Source: Cloeon dipterum
Taxonomy: Eukaryota > Arthropoda > Insecta > Ephemeroptera > Baetidae
DNA length: 64,000 nt
Assembly (NCBI RefSeq): GCF_949628265.1
Contig: NC_088790.1
Location: 15,504,545 to 15,568,544, forward strand
Direction: 5' to 3'
The notes beneath the pieces are model-generated. The model was not told where the DNA came from. It made no database searches and saw nothing but the letters and a program-made list of their open reading frames with translations. Numbering within the stretch: position 1 is the first letter of the stretch; each line of letters opens with the position of its first letter. Both the position numbers and the translations under genes were made by a program. Below, piece after piece: positions 50,190 through 60,464 of the stretch.

Positions 50190-50839
50190 ATGAAGCTAGT
50201 GCTAATTTATTTCTTCTTCTTTTGCGGGCTCACTGTCCAGCAAGCACGCGGCCATCCTGGTGCAAATAATCAACTTAATCCCAACAATGACGTTCTTGAC
50301 CACTTAAAATCAATAATAACTGATGCGGAACAGCTCGGCAACATGACCTTAGCAAGGTACACCACAAATAAAGGTAAAGAATAATTTAAATATGTTAAAA
50401 ATATGTTTAGTGATATGTCCTCGGTATAGCTGACAAACACGAAGAATTCCTGGAAGCGCTCGCCAAGCATGAGAAAAGATGCTTGTCTAGCGACGGACCC
50501 ACTCAAATAATCCATCCAGATCACAAACCCAAAAAAATTGAGTTGACATGCCGATTGTACGCGCTGACCGTGCGCATCTCGAAACAATTCACCAAAAGCG
50601 AGCTTTTCGATCGCTTCGTGAAGGGTGGACTCAGTTTCGGACTGATGATCGTGTCCTATTCGGCCTCGTTATTTTCCGGGGTGCCACAATGCGATCAAAA
50701 TACTTTGTGCACTATGTTGGCCAAATCACTCACATTGGCGGCCAAGGATTTCGTCAACAACCCTCAATTGGATGGCGTAAGCAAGGTGATGGCACAGGCC
50801 ATCAGGATGATAGTCGACCTTGTTCCTGAGAAGATTTGA
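50190..50839 (+). CDS. Small secreted protein, C-x5-C family member 1
   Basis: Two coding exons (50190-50373 and 50430-50839, phase-1 intron of 56 bp) encode 197 residues. A signal peptide (MKLVLIYFFFFCGLTVQQARG) is followed by a polar segment with sequon NMT. A helical body runs EEFLEALAKHEKRC, then FTKSELFDRFVKGGLSFGLM, then VPQCDQNTLC, and ends VDLVPEKI. It shares with the genes at 51695 and 62176 the acceptor abutting the ATG, a single phase-1 intron after the spacer, a Cys about 14 residues into exon 2, and the C-x5-C pair. I do not recognise the family. It is inferred to be an extracellular protein, perhaps defensive or glandular; nothing shows which. Confidence 0.8.
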
Positions 50840-50899
50840 ACATGTCCTTGACGTAATTAAAATGTTTCATCTTACTTGTAGCTTATATACGATTAAAAA

Positions 50900-50905
50900 A
50901 ATAAA
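50900..50905 (+). terminator. Poly(A) signal AATAAA, secreted member 1
   Basis: Hexamer about 60 bp after the stop. Confidence 0.5.
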
Positions 50906-51258
50906 ATGCAAAGTTAATTGAAGTTATTTAATTTAGTTTAATTAGTATCTAATCTGATGATGATCAAATTATGCCTCTTTTTTCTACCACGGAAATTATT
51001 TTAAGTCACACTTTTTTCGTGCTCTTACTGGCAAAAAATAGAATAAATTTAATATAATTTTGTTTGAGTTTGAGAAAATATGCATATATGAGCTATTATT
51101 CATACAAGGAGAACAAACTAATTGAACCGAAAAAAAATATTTTTCTTAGTAACATTATACAGAGTTTTAAATAAGATGAAAATGTGCTAAACTATCGAAT
51201 TGAAGCGAAAAAACACATTTTTTCGGGTTAATAGGTACGTCCCCCCTTGACAGAGCCC

Positions 51259-51265
51259 TATATAA
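51259..51265 (+). promoter_or_regulatory. TATA box (TATATAA) upstream of secreted member 2
   Basis: CCTATATAAC lies about 430 bp before the ATG at 51695. As the ATG directly follows an acceptor (TTTCAG, 51688-51693), a leader exon near 51290 spliced to 51694 would fit. The strong TATA box suggests regulated, high-level expression, which is inference. Confidence 0.35.
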
Positions 51266-51694
51266 CAGCGGAGAAGCTCTTTTACTAGAAAAATTAAGAA
51301 AAACTGTTTCGTTTTTAAATTTCTAAAAAAGTAGTAGTTAGCTATACTGATCGTACTATTATTTACTAACTTGTATAGTTAAAAATTAAGAAAAATAACA
51401 AATAATTTTAACTTATCCTAAAAGCTATATAAATTGTTCAATCCAATACATTTCAATATTTCGCAATTTTATAATAATATTATCCATATCATTTTAACAA
51501 CAGACGTGAATACTATAACAAATTAAAACCATGCCCCTCTCTAACTATTAAAAACTTAAGCCATTGGCTTGGTTCTTCATTTAAAGTAAAACACTAGCTG
51601 TTTACGCTTCGTTCCATACGAGCGACAAAACTTTTAAGTGAGCTTAAGTCTATTTAATTTTATTAATATTTCCCTAAAATAATTCAATTTCAGA

Positions 51695-53026
51695 ATGCAG
51701 ATACCCGTATTTTTCGTCGTTTGCGGGTTCGTGGCCCATCTAACTGGCGCTGATATTGCTTATGAAAATTACAACGATCGCGATCCAAAAAACGATCCTT
51801 TTGCAGACACCGATTGGGAGCCGATACCCGATTCTGAAACGGAATTGAAAGTGCTGGTTAAGGACACGCAAAAGCTTGTCAGAGCAACTTTTGACAGGTA
51901 CAACAACCAGAAAGGTAATATACTTTTCATTTTGCCAACAGAATTAGAATTGTAAATCAAAACGGTATTACAAGCATAATTTTTTTCAACAGAGAGGGTT
52001 TACACAATATTCCGTTCGGGTTTTAAAAAAATATGCTTTGTTTTCTAGACAATAGACATTTCCTCTATTTTTTACTCTTATCATTAGCGAATTACTAATT
52101 AGTTTTTCTTGCATTTCTTAGGACTTGAAATCACTCATCCAAACATTGAAAAATGTTCTCAATAATATTTATTAATTCAGTAATTGATAAGATTAGTATT
52201 TGCAGATGGATTATTAAAAATAGGACAATTTTGTTGTTAAGCTGGAAATATATTTAATAACATTTTTAGAAACACACAGTTGCAAAATAAACGTGCTAGT
52301 TTTAAAACATGAGTGTGCTTTGTACCTGATAATAATAAAACAAAACAAAACAAAAATGTTCTCATTTTGGTATTTGACTTCTGTCAGGGTTTAACCTGAC
52401 GATATCGTCAGGTAAAACCCTGACAACTTCAAAAAATAAGATTGGGCAATTTTTATGGAAACCAAAAGAAACCTCATAAGAACAATAAGTAGGGCTGCAT
52501 GATTCGCTATTTAAATCCAGATTTCTGGTAGTTTGATCTCATTTAATTTTTGCCTCGTTTATATTTGTTAATCAATCCCAAAATTAACCTTTTCACAGGA
52601 GACATTCACGATGACTTCATGGAAATGCTTGCAAGCTACGCGACGTGCAAACCTCAAGAAGGAAACCCCGCGCTCATCACACCCAACAAGACATTATACG
52701 AAAACAACCCTCCGATGCAGCAATACGAGATTCCTCGCCGCCTCTTCAGAATGGCCATGGCATTCGTGAAAAACTTCACCAAGACCAGACTCTTCCACAA
52801 TTTCGTAAAAGGAGGGCTGGAATTTAGTTTGGAAGTCGCGGCATTCTCGGCGCCGTTGTTGGCTAAGGTGCCCGAATGCGCTCAAAGTCCTATGTGCACA
52901 TTGACGGCCAAAGGGATCGAAGGGTCAGCTAAGGGGATCCTCGAAAGCAATGACCTTGATTTTTACGCAGAATTTGTTGCTGAAACCATTAATTGGTTGT
53001 TGCATGGAATAACATACGATCAATAA
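51695..53026 (+). CDS. Small secreted protein, C-x5-C family member 2
   Basis: Two coding exons (51695-51914 and 52599-53026, phase-1 intron) encode 215 residues. The signal peptide is MQIPVFFVVCGFVAHLTGA; then comes an acidic spacer (DPFADTDWEPIPDSETE). Exon 2 parallels member 1: DDFMEMLASYATC, FTKTRLFHNFVKGGLEFSLE, VPECAQSPMC. The FVKGGL and VP-x-C-x5-C blocks are nearly superimposable, so the two are tandem duplicates. Sequons NKT and NFT are present. The intron (684 bp) carries the 44-bp palindromic insertion at 52377-52430, absent from member 1. Function unknown. Confidence 0.82.
52377..52430. repeat. 44-bp palindrome flanked by 5-bp direct repeats
   Basis: Positions 52382-52425 form two 22-bp arms with one mismatch and no spacer (arm begins TGTCAGGGTTT, centre GATATC). 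Identical ACTTC pentamers lie directly on each side (52377-52381 and 52426-52430). The form matches that at 24924-24971: bare inverted-repeat arms joined head to head inside a target duplication. Confidence 0.65.
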
Positions 53027-53054
53027 TTTATATCTCCATAGAATACAAATTTTG

Positions 53055-53060
53055 AATAAA
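53055..53060 (+). terminator. Poly(A) signal AATAAA, secreted member 2
   Basis: Hexamer 29 bp after the stop. Confidence 0.55.
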
Positions 53061-54136
53061 AATCATTCTTCGTCGTAAAATTATATTATTTGTTTTATTC
53101 TTTTTAAGAAGATTAATTTTGTTCATAAATGTTTATTTGCTAAAAATTTACTTGCGTTTTGATTTCTGCATATTACTGTGTTGAAAATTAGTGTTTTTCA
53201 GCTGTTGAGTTAGACATTAATACTTAATTGTTTTGATTTTTCCTTCCAATTCCTCATAAATGGAATAAATGGATAAGTAATGATGATGGCATTTGAGTCA
53301 AGCATGTTGCAGTCTAGGAAGTAAATCAAGAACAATAACCTTTTATAGTAGATAATTGAAATGTATGTAGTTGCCGGGTAGGAGATAGGAAAGAACTGCT
53401 CTGTCCGACTGCTAGATATAGACTGTATATAGTATACGTATTCGCGGGTATCGTGCATGTGATTGAATATGACATGATGGCCCGCATCCCTCCCCCGCCC
53501 CCTCGGGACGTATTTTACTGCTACGATGATGACCGATGACCCCGCTGATTGTCACCCAGCAGATCTCGTCAAAATGTGTTCGACTACGTCGCGTTGTTAA
53601 ATTCTGGAATGATTCTACCTGCGACTATGTCACTGGTTGTGTCTGTGCTCAAATGATTGATTTGACAATTGTGAGAATAAACAACCAAATTGTATTAGCC
53701 TGTTCCATGCTTTAACTTAGCTTTTAGGAGTTGCCATTATCGTCGTAAAATCAGTAGAATTATCCATTAGCTTTTTGAAATTTTAATAAGCCGATCTATT
53801 TAATTTGATAGAGCAATACATTTTCTCTTGATACTTTTATTGAGAAGGGTTCTAGAATGAACACAAAATCTACTTCGTCGCGCACCTTACATTTTATTGA
53901 AAAAGGATTGAAATACAGGCATAAATAATTGTACTGGGCGCTGCCACACAGCGAATTGAAAATTATTTTGACAAATGGTTGGATGCAGTTGATCGATACA
54001 GAATGTGTTTACAATTTGCATTAATAAAATTTTTATGACTATAGTGCTTCACCTCATTGTAACGAGTAATTGTAATCACTCGTTGAATTTGTTATTTTCT
54101 TATCTTTTGACTCTGGCGGGCGGGAACAAAGGGGGA
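53061..54136. other. Intergenic DNA, nothing firm
   Basis: AT-rich except for a GC-richer patch near 53470-53620. That patch encodes only a 22-codon plus-strand frame (MMARIPPPPPRDVFYCYDDDR) and has no splice context. Confidence 0.3.
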
Positions 54137-54293
54137 TCACGGGCGGCCGCCGCTACCATATTTTCCGGTGCCATCTGTAATAAAATGAATAAATCATGTA
54201 TTAACGATTCCAAATTTTTTAGATGATCCCTTACCGAGTGGTGGCGGACGAACATAATTTCCCGCGCTTAATACCAGTGCTTTCCCCATCCGA
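54137..54293 (-). CDS. Possible 3' end of a small peptide-precursor gene
   Basis: Two minus-strand exons fit splice rules: 54293-54235 (acceptor ATTGCAG, donor GTAAGG) and 54174-54137 (acceptor ATTACAG, ends TGA), with a 60-bp intron. Joined in the consistent phase they read MGKALVLSAGNYVRPPPL then DGTGKYGSGGRP and stop. A Gly/Pro/Arg-rich C-terminus of this kind recalls short secreted immune-induced peptides. An upstream exon with a signal peptide is required, because the first exon begins mid-codon, and I did not find it. This could be chance. Confidence 0.3.
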
Positions 54294-55670
54294 CTGCAAT
54301 AAATGAAAACAAAAATTAATAAATGGATTTGAGTTGAGCAAATTTCTCGCTTGATTTATCATTTATGTCTGTCAAATTTAAACGATCGACTATTTTTATA
54401 TTAATATTTGCCCAAATTGATCAACATCATATATGTGATGGTAAAGAAATAATGAAGACCGATAAATTCAAATGAAGAATTTTGTTGATGAATGGTATGC
54501 AGATGAAATTCGATCGCACACAAATTCAATACTAAAACTTAAATTATTTACTTTATAATTGACCAATAGGACCTTTTCATCACCCCTTTCCTTATTTGCA
54601 TATTGTATTTGGAAGACAAAATACATAAAATTTTAGTAATGCATTGTTCATTTCCATTTAACAAGGGTAAATATACAAATATTTGCGCGCCTTTAGTTGT
54701 CTTTTATATTGATTTAAGTAATTTAGGGACATCTATTAACTGTTATCCATAATCAACTCTTCCGCAAAACAAGTCGTAAAACTTGCCGGCGCGTCATCTG
54801 TACAATGGATCTATAATATATTATTTATAGTGTGTTGCAACTTTGTTATTGACGGTTATATTATTACGTTATTAGTGGAGTGACTTGATTCTTTGCATCA
54901 ATGAATTTAAAAATGCCGTGACACTCTTCGGCCTGATCAGCCCAACGCAAACAGAGCAAATTTTATTTATAAAAACGGTAATTCTTGGGTAGCGGTCGGC
55001 GGCCGCTCGCAGCAACTTGGGGCAGATCAGGCTGACAATGGACTATGGAGTGAACAGAAAGCAAAAACGCTACAATCTAAGTAGGGCTGTTGTCGTGACA
55101 TGACTCGGTCTGATCAGGCAGATCAGGCTGAGTCCCGAGTCATGTCACGACAGCTGTGAAATTTAGACGATCGCCTAAGTATTTTTTCTGAGCTTTAAAT
55201 TATTGTGGAACCATCTACCGAGGACAAATCGTGTAAATTTAGGTCATTTAAACCAAACTTAAAATTGTCTAAATCTTAAAAAAATAAATATAAATAAATA
55301 AATTAATTATATTGTAAAATAAAAACCGTCTTGAAAAAACCGTATTTTTTCTTTCATCATTATGCCACGACAATTTAAAAATTATCAAACAACATGAAAT
55401 AAAACTGAACTGAGAAATGTTGATCATTGCAATAGAAGAACATCGCTCTTAAACTTGAGACAAATTTTATCCAAACAAATCTACTGATTAGCTCAGATGA
55501 AAACTTGTACTCTTATATATATACCTTTGCACGCGAAACTTGGAAGTGCTTTATTTCCGATGAATTTGCGGCCAACACAGTGCTGAGACCTTCAAGTATC
55601 CTATTATGTCCTCCACAGGGAAGACGCGTTGTTTTATATAGAGAGGTGCCCGCCCCGATTTCCCCTTCCG
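54294..55670. other. Intergenic DNA with TGATCAGGC-type repeated motifs
   Basis: AT-rich. Three blocks contain variants of CTGATCAGGC or CAGATCAGGCTGA, near 54930-54943, 55023-55035 and 55109-55130. The last lies inside the loop of the hairpin at 55091-55152. No gene recognised. Confidence 0.35.
55091..55152. repeat. Hairpin with 18-bp perfect arms
   Basis: Left arm 55091-55108 (TGTCGTGACATGACTCGG) is the exact reverse complement of 55135-55152, around a 26-bp spacer that itself contains two GATCAGGC motifs. It may be a folded-back MITE or Helitron-like end; no target duplication was found. Confidence 0.7.
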
Positions 55671-57000
55671 CTAGAGCGTTCATCGGGAGCGGGAATTAAT
55701 GGGACTCCCGGATTTGCTCGTCTCTCCGGGTACCGCGGGAGCCTCCTTCGTTGATCGGGAGCGGGACAGGAAAGTATTGGGAGTGTAAAGTCAAACCCAA
55801 TCGGGACTGACGGAAAGCTCAAAAATCGATTTTTTTAGATTTATTTTAAATTAATTTTATGTTTATTGAATTTATTATATCACTGTTTTTTAGTTCTGTT
55901 TTGCTATAATAATGATTTCTCGCTGCGAAAGCAAAAATAAAAATTATGATGCACGATATTTGGCACGCTTACGTGAGTGTTATGTTCCACAAAGCGGTGG
56001 AGGGTGTTCCTTGTGTCCTTCTTTATGGAGGGACAAAAGGAAACCTACTTGCATTTTCCAGGGATTTCACCAAAATTTACAATAGCTAGGAAATCATCTG
56101 TAATTCAAACCAATTTAATCCGTATATGGTTCATATTATTTATCGTATTATAAAAAAGTGCCTATTTTATTAATATTATGTATTATTTTCTGACTTTTGA
56201 AATTTTGGTTTAATGCGCTGGATGCTAAATAGCTATCTTGTAATTATAATAGTAGCAGCGATTTGAAAATAAAATAGTTCAACTTGCACACAGCAAGCCT
56301 GTAAAACAAGCTGCATAACATCTTTTAAGAAACTTGCCAAGGTGCGCTATTTTGTATAAAAATTTTGTTTACTTTATAATCACCCTATTTTATTAAGTGC
56401 ATGCTATTTGAAAAGACCGGGAGTGCACCCATGAAATTGAGAACTGGGACAAGACCGGGAGCGAGTGTTCACCAAATCTCGGGAGGCGGGTCAAAACCGG
56501 GAGTAATTTTTTTTTTTTTTTTGCTCTTTTTTATCCCTGTCCGAGGACCGGGAAGGGCGCGCACTGCACTGGCACGAATGCTGAAACCCGGGTCCCAATA
56601 ACACCGCGAACGGATAACATGGGCGCACCAGGCCGCACAGGGACCCAGCCCACTGTAGTGCCACTTGCCTCCGCACCGAGGACTGCATTGAAACGCTAGA
56701 CATTCGTCCCGTGAAGCCAAATCACGCATGCTGGAAAGGTGCAAACCAGCAAGTAGCGAGTCGGCGCCGGTGCGCCTCCCAGCCCGTTGAGCAATTTGAG
56801 CATTTCGAGTCACCAAACTAACCACTTTTTGCCATCTCTGACATTGGGTAGCCAGTATTAGATCTCCAAACTGCTCAAATACCTCCCATTGCTTTGACAC
56901 TCCTGAGAGTGCCTTAACAATGCGAGCCAACGGGCTGGTTATAATAATGCGGGACAGGACAGGAGCGGGAGTAGATTTGCTCTCCCGATGAACGCTCTAG
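55671..57000. mobile_element. 1.33-kb terminal-inverted-repeat DNA element (non-autonomous)
   Basis: The ends are 19-bp perfect inverted repeats (CTAGAGCGTTCATCGGGAG at 55671-55689, its complement at 56982-57000). Taking the TA inside CTAG as the target duplication would fit Tc1/mariner-like or other TA-inserting elements; longer flanks do not match. Subterminal copies of CGGGAGCGGGA-like motifs recur at both ends. An internal GC-rich 460-bp segment is open on the minus strand (56930-56469) with protein-like wording (KQWEVFEQFGDLI, AGLHLSSMRDLASRDE). I do not recognise it as a transposase, so it may be captured sequence. A T17 tract lies at about 56506-56522. Confidence 0.6.
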
Positions 57001-57472
57001 TTTGAGATATGGGAAGAAAGAAAATTCTGGTGAAATTAGGAGTATGGATGAATATTATTTTTAAATTATATAATATTTTTAAGCAAAAGCAAAAATGTCA
57101 ACATGTATTTTTTTAAATATAAAATATATTTATAACAGAATATGATCAGGTACACTAGTACATACAGTATGAGTATAGGGAAGCGTTTTACAAAGGGGGG
57201 GGGGCACAATATTCAATAATTAAATGACCGCTGGTTTCACTACGTCAATTCAGAACGACGGCCCACGTATACGAGTTAAATTTATATAGAAAGTCTTTAC
57301 GGTTTCATGTGTTTTAAAAATATTTGGAATTTTTATCGACTTTCAAGATTTCCAGAAATTGATGCACATTACGTCATTTTATGAATCATATAATTTATAA
57401 CCGGGTAGGTGTATCTGTGTGTTTTCTGAACGTGTGTTAATACATTCACCAAAAATAAAGTGATCTTATGGC
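57001..57472. other. Short AT-rich gap between two elements
   Basis: Contains a G-run near 57197-57206 and no recognisable feature. It ends with the left target-duplication copy (57465-57472) of the hAT-like element. Confidence 0.4.
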
Positions 57473-58780
57473 TAAGGGATGTGCAAAAAAGTCGATTTGG
57501 CAAAGAAATAATCGATTATTACAGTCGGAAATTTAGAGGCAAATAATCGGTTTCTAGGCTAATAATCTATCAAATAATCGGTTTCATATGTGGTTTCCTG
57601 TTCCTGTAGTTGAAAAATCTATAATTTAATCGGTATTATGTTTCATCCTTTTCTTTTACTTTTGGCGAACAATTTTTTTTAAATCAATTAAGAATATCAA
57701 AATTTATAAAATTTTACCGAAAACCAATTTTAATTTTTATAACAATCTTAGCTCTTGTGGAATGTTTGAAAAGTGTTTAGTTTAGACAGCTAAAATTTAA
57801 TCCAAGTCACAGTGATAGGTCAAATACATTAAAAAGATCAGTGGTTGAGTGAAAGTTAAAAAGTGGAACTTAAACAGTCCGATAATGATTAAAAATATTT
57901 TTGCATCGTTGGCTTTAGCAAGTTTTTCTTCCTATTTATTGTTTTTTAATTATGCAGCAATGAACTTCTACAATGAGCAATAATGAAATCAGGTCTTTCA
58001 AGCAGTTATAGTTCAGGTTTTGCCAAATTGCTCGAAAAATTAAAAATTAACTTAAATTTTCGCTTGATTTTGACCTTTTTGTCGTGATCAGTCCAATTAA
58101 TGGTGTGTGATTCATGATTCATGAGCTAAATTTCTCTTCTTGTGAAATAAATCATGATTTCCAATAAAGTGAAAGAACTGGCAATATGAATAGCCGATTT
58201 TCTTGCACATTGAAACGGCAACCCGGCAAAATTCAAGCATTTCTCAAATTTCAGGTAAAGTTTAAAAGGATTTTCTCTCTTTTTCTGTAGAGATGTTCTA
58301 TAATTAACAACAACTTTTTGTACCTGGTTACCTCATGCGATCCTTACAAATTATTACATTCCAAATCAATCATTGCTCACGTAACATTATTGCTAAAAGA
58401 TAAAAAAATTAAATATCAAACAATTAGCTATAAAAGCAATTATACTTTAATGAACAATTGTTGAAAAATTAACAGTTTTTTAACATTCCCTTACTAAATT
58501 GGCTTTGCCAACTTCTCTGCTGCTTAAAACATTGTTGCACGTTCGCAGATTGCGCGGTTTTCGGCAAAATATAGTGGAAAATAACACCCCTTTTTAAGAA
58601 ATCAGACAATAATCGCTTTTTTATGGGAGAGATAATCGAAAAATAGTCGTTTTGGATGCAATAATCGATTTTGAAAATCTGTCAAAATGCTTAAAAATTG
58701 ATGATTCGTACTCATTTGATAGTCCCGACATCATAGAGGCAAAAGAAAAAATAGTCGATTATCGGCTTTGCACAACCCTA
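57473..58780. mobile_element. hAT-like non-autonomous transposon, 1308 bp, intact ends and TSD
   Basis: The left end TAAGGGATGTGCAAA and the complemented right end TAGGGTTGTGCAAA form imperfect hAT-type terminal repeats (TAGGGTTGTGC class), continued inward by further similar sequence. An exact 8-bp duplication CTTATGGC flanks it (57465-57472 and 58781-58788). There is no transposase frame, so it depends on an autonomous relative. Subterminal zones are filled with variants of AATAATCGATTATT and AATAATCGGTTTC, probable transposase-binding repeats. Confidence 0.85.
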
Positions 58781-58788
58781 CTTATGGC

Positions 58789-58970
58789 GCTTTTGTGTGG
58801 CGGTGCACCTTGCCTTTGTTGACATGGAACGCAGCAGCGAGCTCATTCAGCGCAATCGCAACAGGTTGGCGCTCAACAATCCTGCACCTGCTGTTTTGCT
58901 GCCACAGCCACTCAACCAGCACCCCCCCCCCCCCCAATCCACCAGCAGCACCCCCAAAATCTCTTTATAG
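58789..58970 (+). pseudogene. Coding-like fragment next to the hAT insertion
   Basis: A GC-rich frame immediately right of the element reads MERSSELIQRNRNRLALNNP, then a proline run, and stops at 58968-58970. A 14-base C homopolymer (58922-58935) encodes the prolines. The frame also extends leftward to the insertion point, as if the element interrupted a gene or an already dead copy. Family unknown. Confidence 0.25.
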
Positions 58971-60464
58971 ACAATAAATATTTGCATCTATTTTTTGTAT
59001 TTTATGAACATAATGCGTGGATCACTATTTGAAATATTGAAAGTAACAGACAGTCTGTGTTTGGAGCAATTTTCCGCTCTGAATCAAACTTAAAAGAGTA
59101 TTTTTAGTTAAATAAGCAATCATAACGAGAAAGTAGTTTATATACAAAATTCAGGAAATTATTTGTCAGAGGGGGGTAACTACTCGAGTACGGGGTCCCC
59201 GAGCGCCCCTGAAAGGGACACGCAATTCTTTTAATAAGGAGTGCTATTAATGAAGGAGATATTCCGATATTCCTCTGTGAAAGAAAAGAACGAGAGATCC
59301 CTATACCACCCGTGTTAAATTTAATAACATTTTTACATTGTAAGATCGTTTAATAAGATTATTTTCAACACTCAATATGAACTTCATGTGTAAAAAGTGA
59401 AGGGTTTTTTCCATAAATTAGAGATTCTAACATCACATCAGAATTAATAGCTATCACAATTATTTTAAGAACCGGTTTTAGGATTGACATTCGGCAGTTT
59501 TGGCTTTATATATGAGCTGTACAGCGGAGAAAACCTACGAAAAAGACACCAAGTTCAATGAAATTCGAAATTTTCGAAATATTGTATCTCAGGGTGACGT
59601 CAGGAATTTTGCTGTTAGCAGGTAGTCCTCCGATATCTGAAGATCTATATCCTTAATTTCACAAGCACGTCAATAACATCCCGCAATCTAATAATAGATT
59701 TTGTATTTTTTTTCAGGGAGATGAGCAAAGGATGGCATTAGAATCAATGTGGCAAAATAGTAAACATTTTCTGTTGTAAACATGTTGTTTACTCGATCCT
59801 ATTCTAATGCATCTGCTCAAGAATTAAATAATTGTGCAACCTTGTCTGGCAGGTGGTTGAAAACCTGTTTGCGATTGTGACGAAATCACAATGACAGCTT
59901 ATACTTATCTACTCAACTCCACTTATCGTATAATGGTTATTGTAAATTTAATAGTGGTCACTATATAATCTGAATTTAACCCCCGTCAATACTTTTAAAT
60001 TTTACAACGATGTTTTTTCGAAACAGTGAAGCAACAAGCTTATTTGCAAAAGTTTAATAAGACGAATCGAAAAACCGACTCGGTACCCTGAAAAAGGTAG
60101 TTAGTTTTTTCACTTCCATTGTAGGTTGCCGCAGTATGGGATTTTGTTTTAAAAACTTAAAGAATTGTTCATGTAGACGTTTGATACCGAAATATAATAA
60201 CTGACCACCAACTAACTAGACCACCACAAAAAAAGTGAGACTGCCAGATAAAGATTCTCTTTAACTTATTTAACTTTGCCATCCGCGTCCAAATTTTTAA
60301 AATAAGTATTTTTTTTCAGAAAAAAACATGAGTATTTTTGTCTAAGATTCACTTTATTGAAAATATTATTAAAGTTTATCTGGTTGAAATTTAAAAATCA
60401 GTAAAATAATTATTATTCAAATTCTTTAATATTTTAAAAACAAATTGTCATAATCAGGTGTAAA
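58971..60464. other. Intergenic AT-rich DNA
   Basis: Nothing recognisable apart from the minus-strand poly(A) signal (AATAAA on the minus strand, plus 60353-60358) of the gene that ends at 60465. Confidence 0.4.

Noticed and set aside
56401-56601. Plus frame rich in Pro/Gly inside the TIR element
   Set aside because: Crosses a T homopolymer and the repeated GGGAG motifs; the minus-strand frame over the same DNA is more protein-like.
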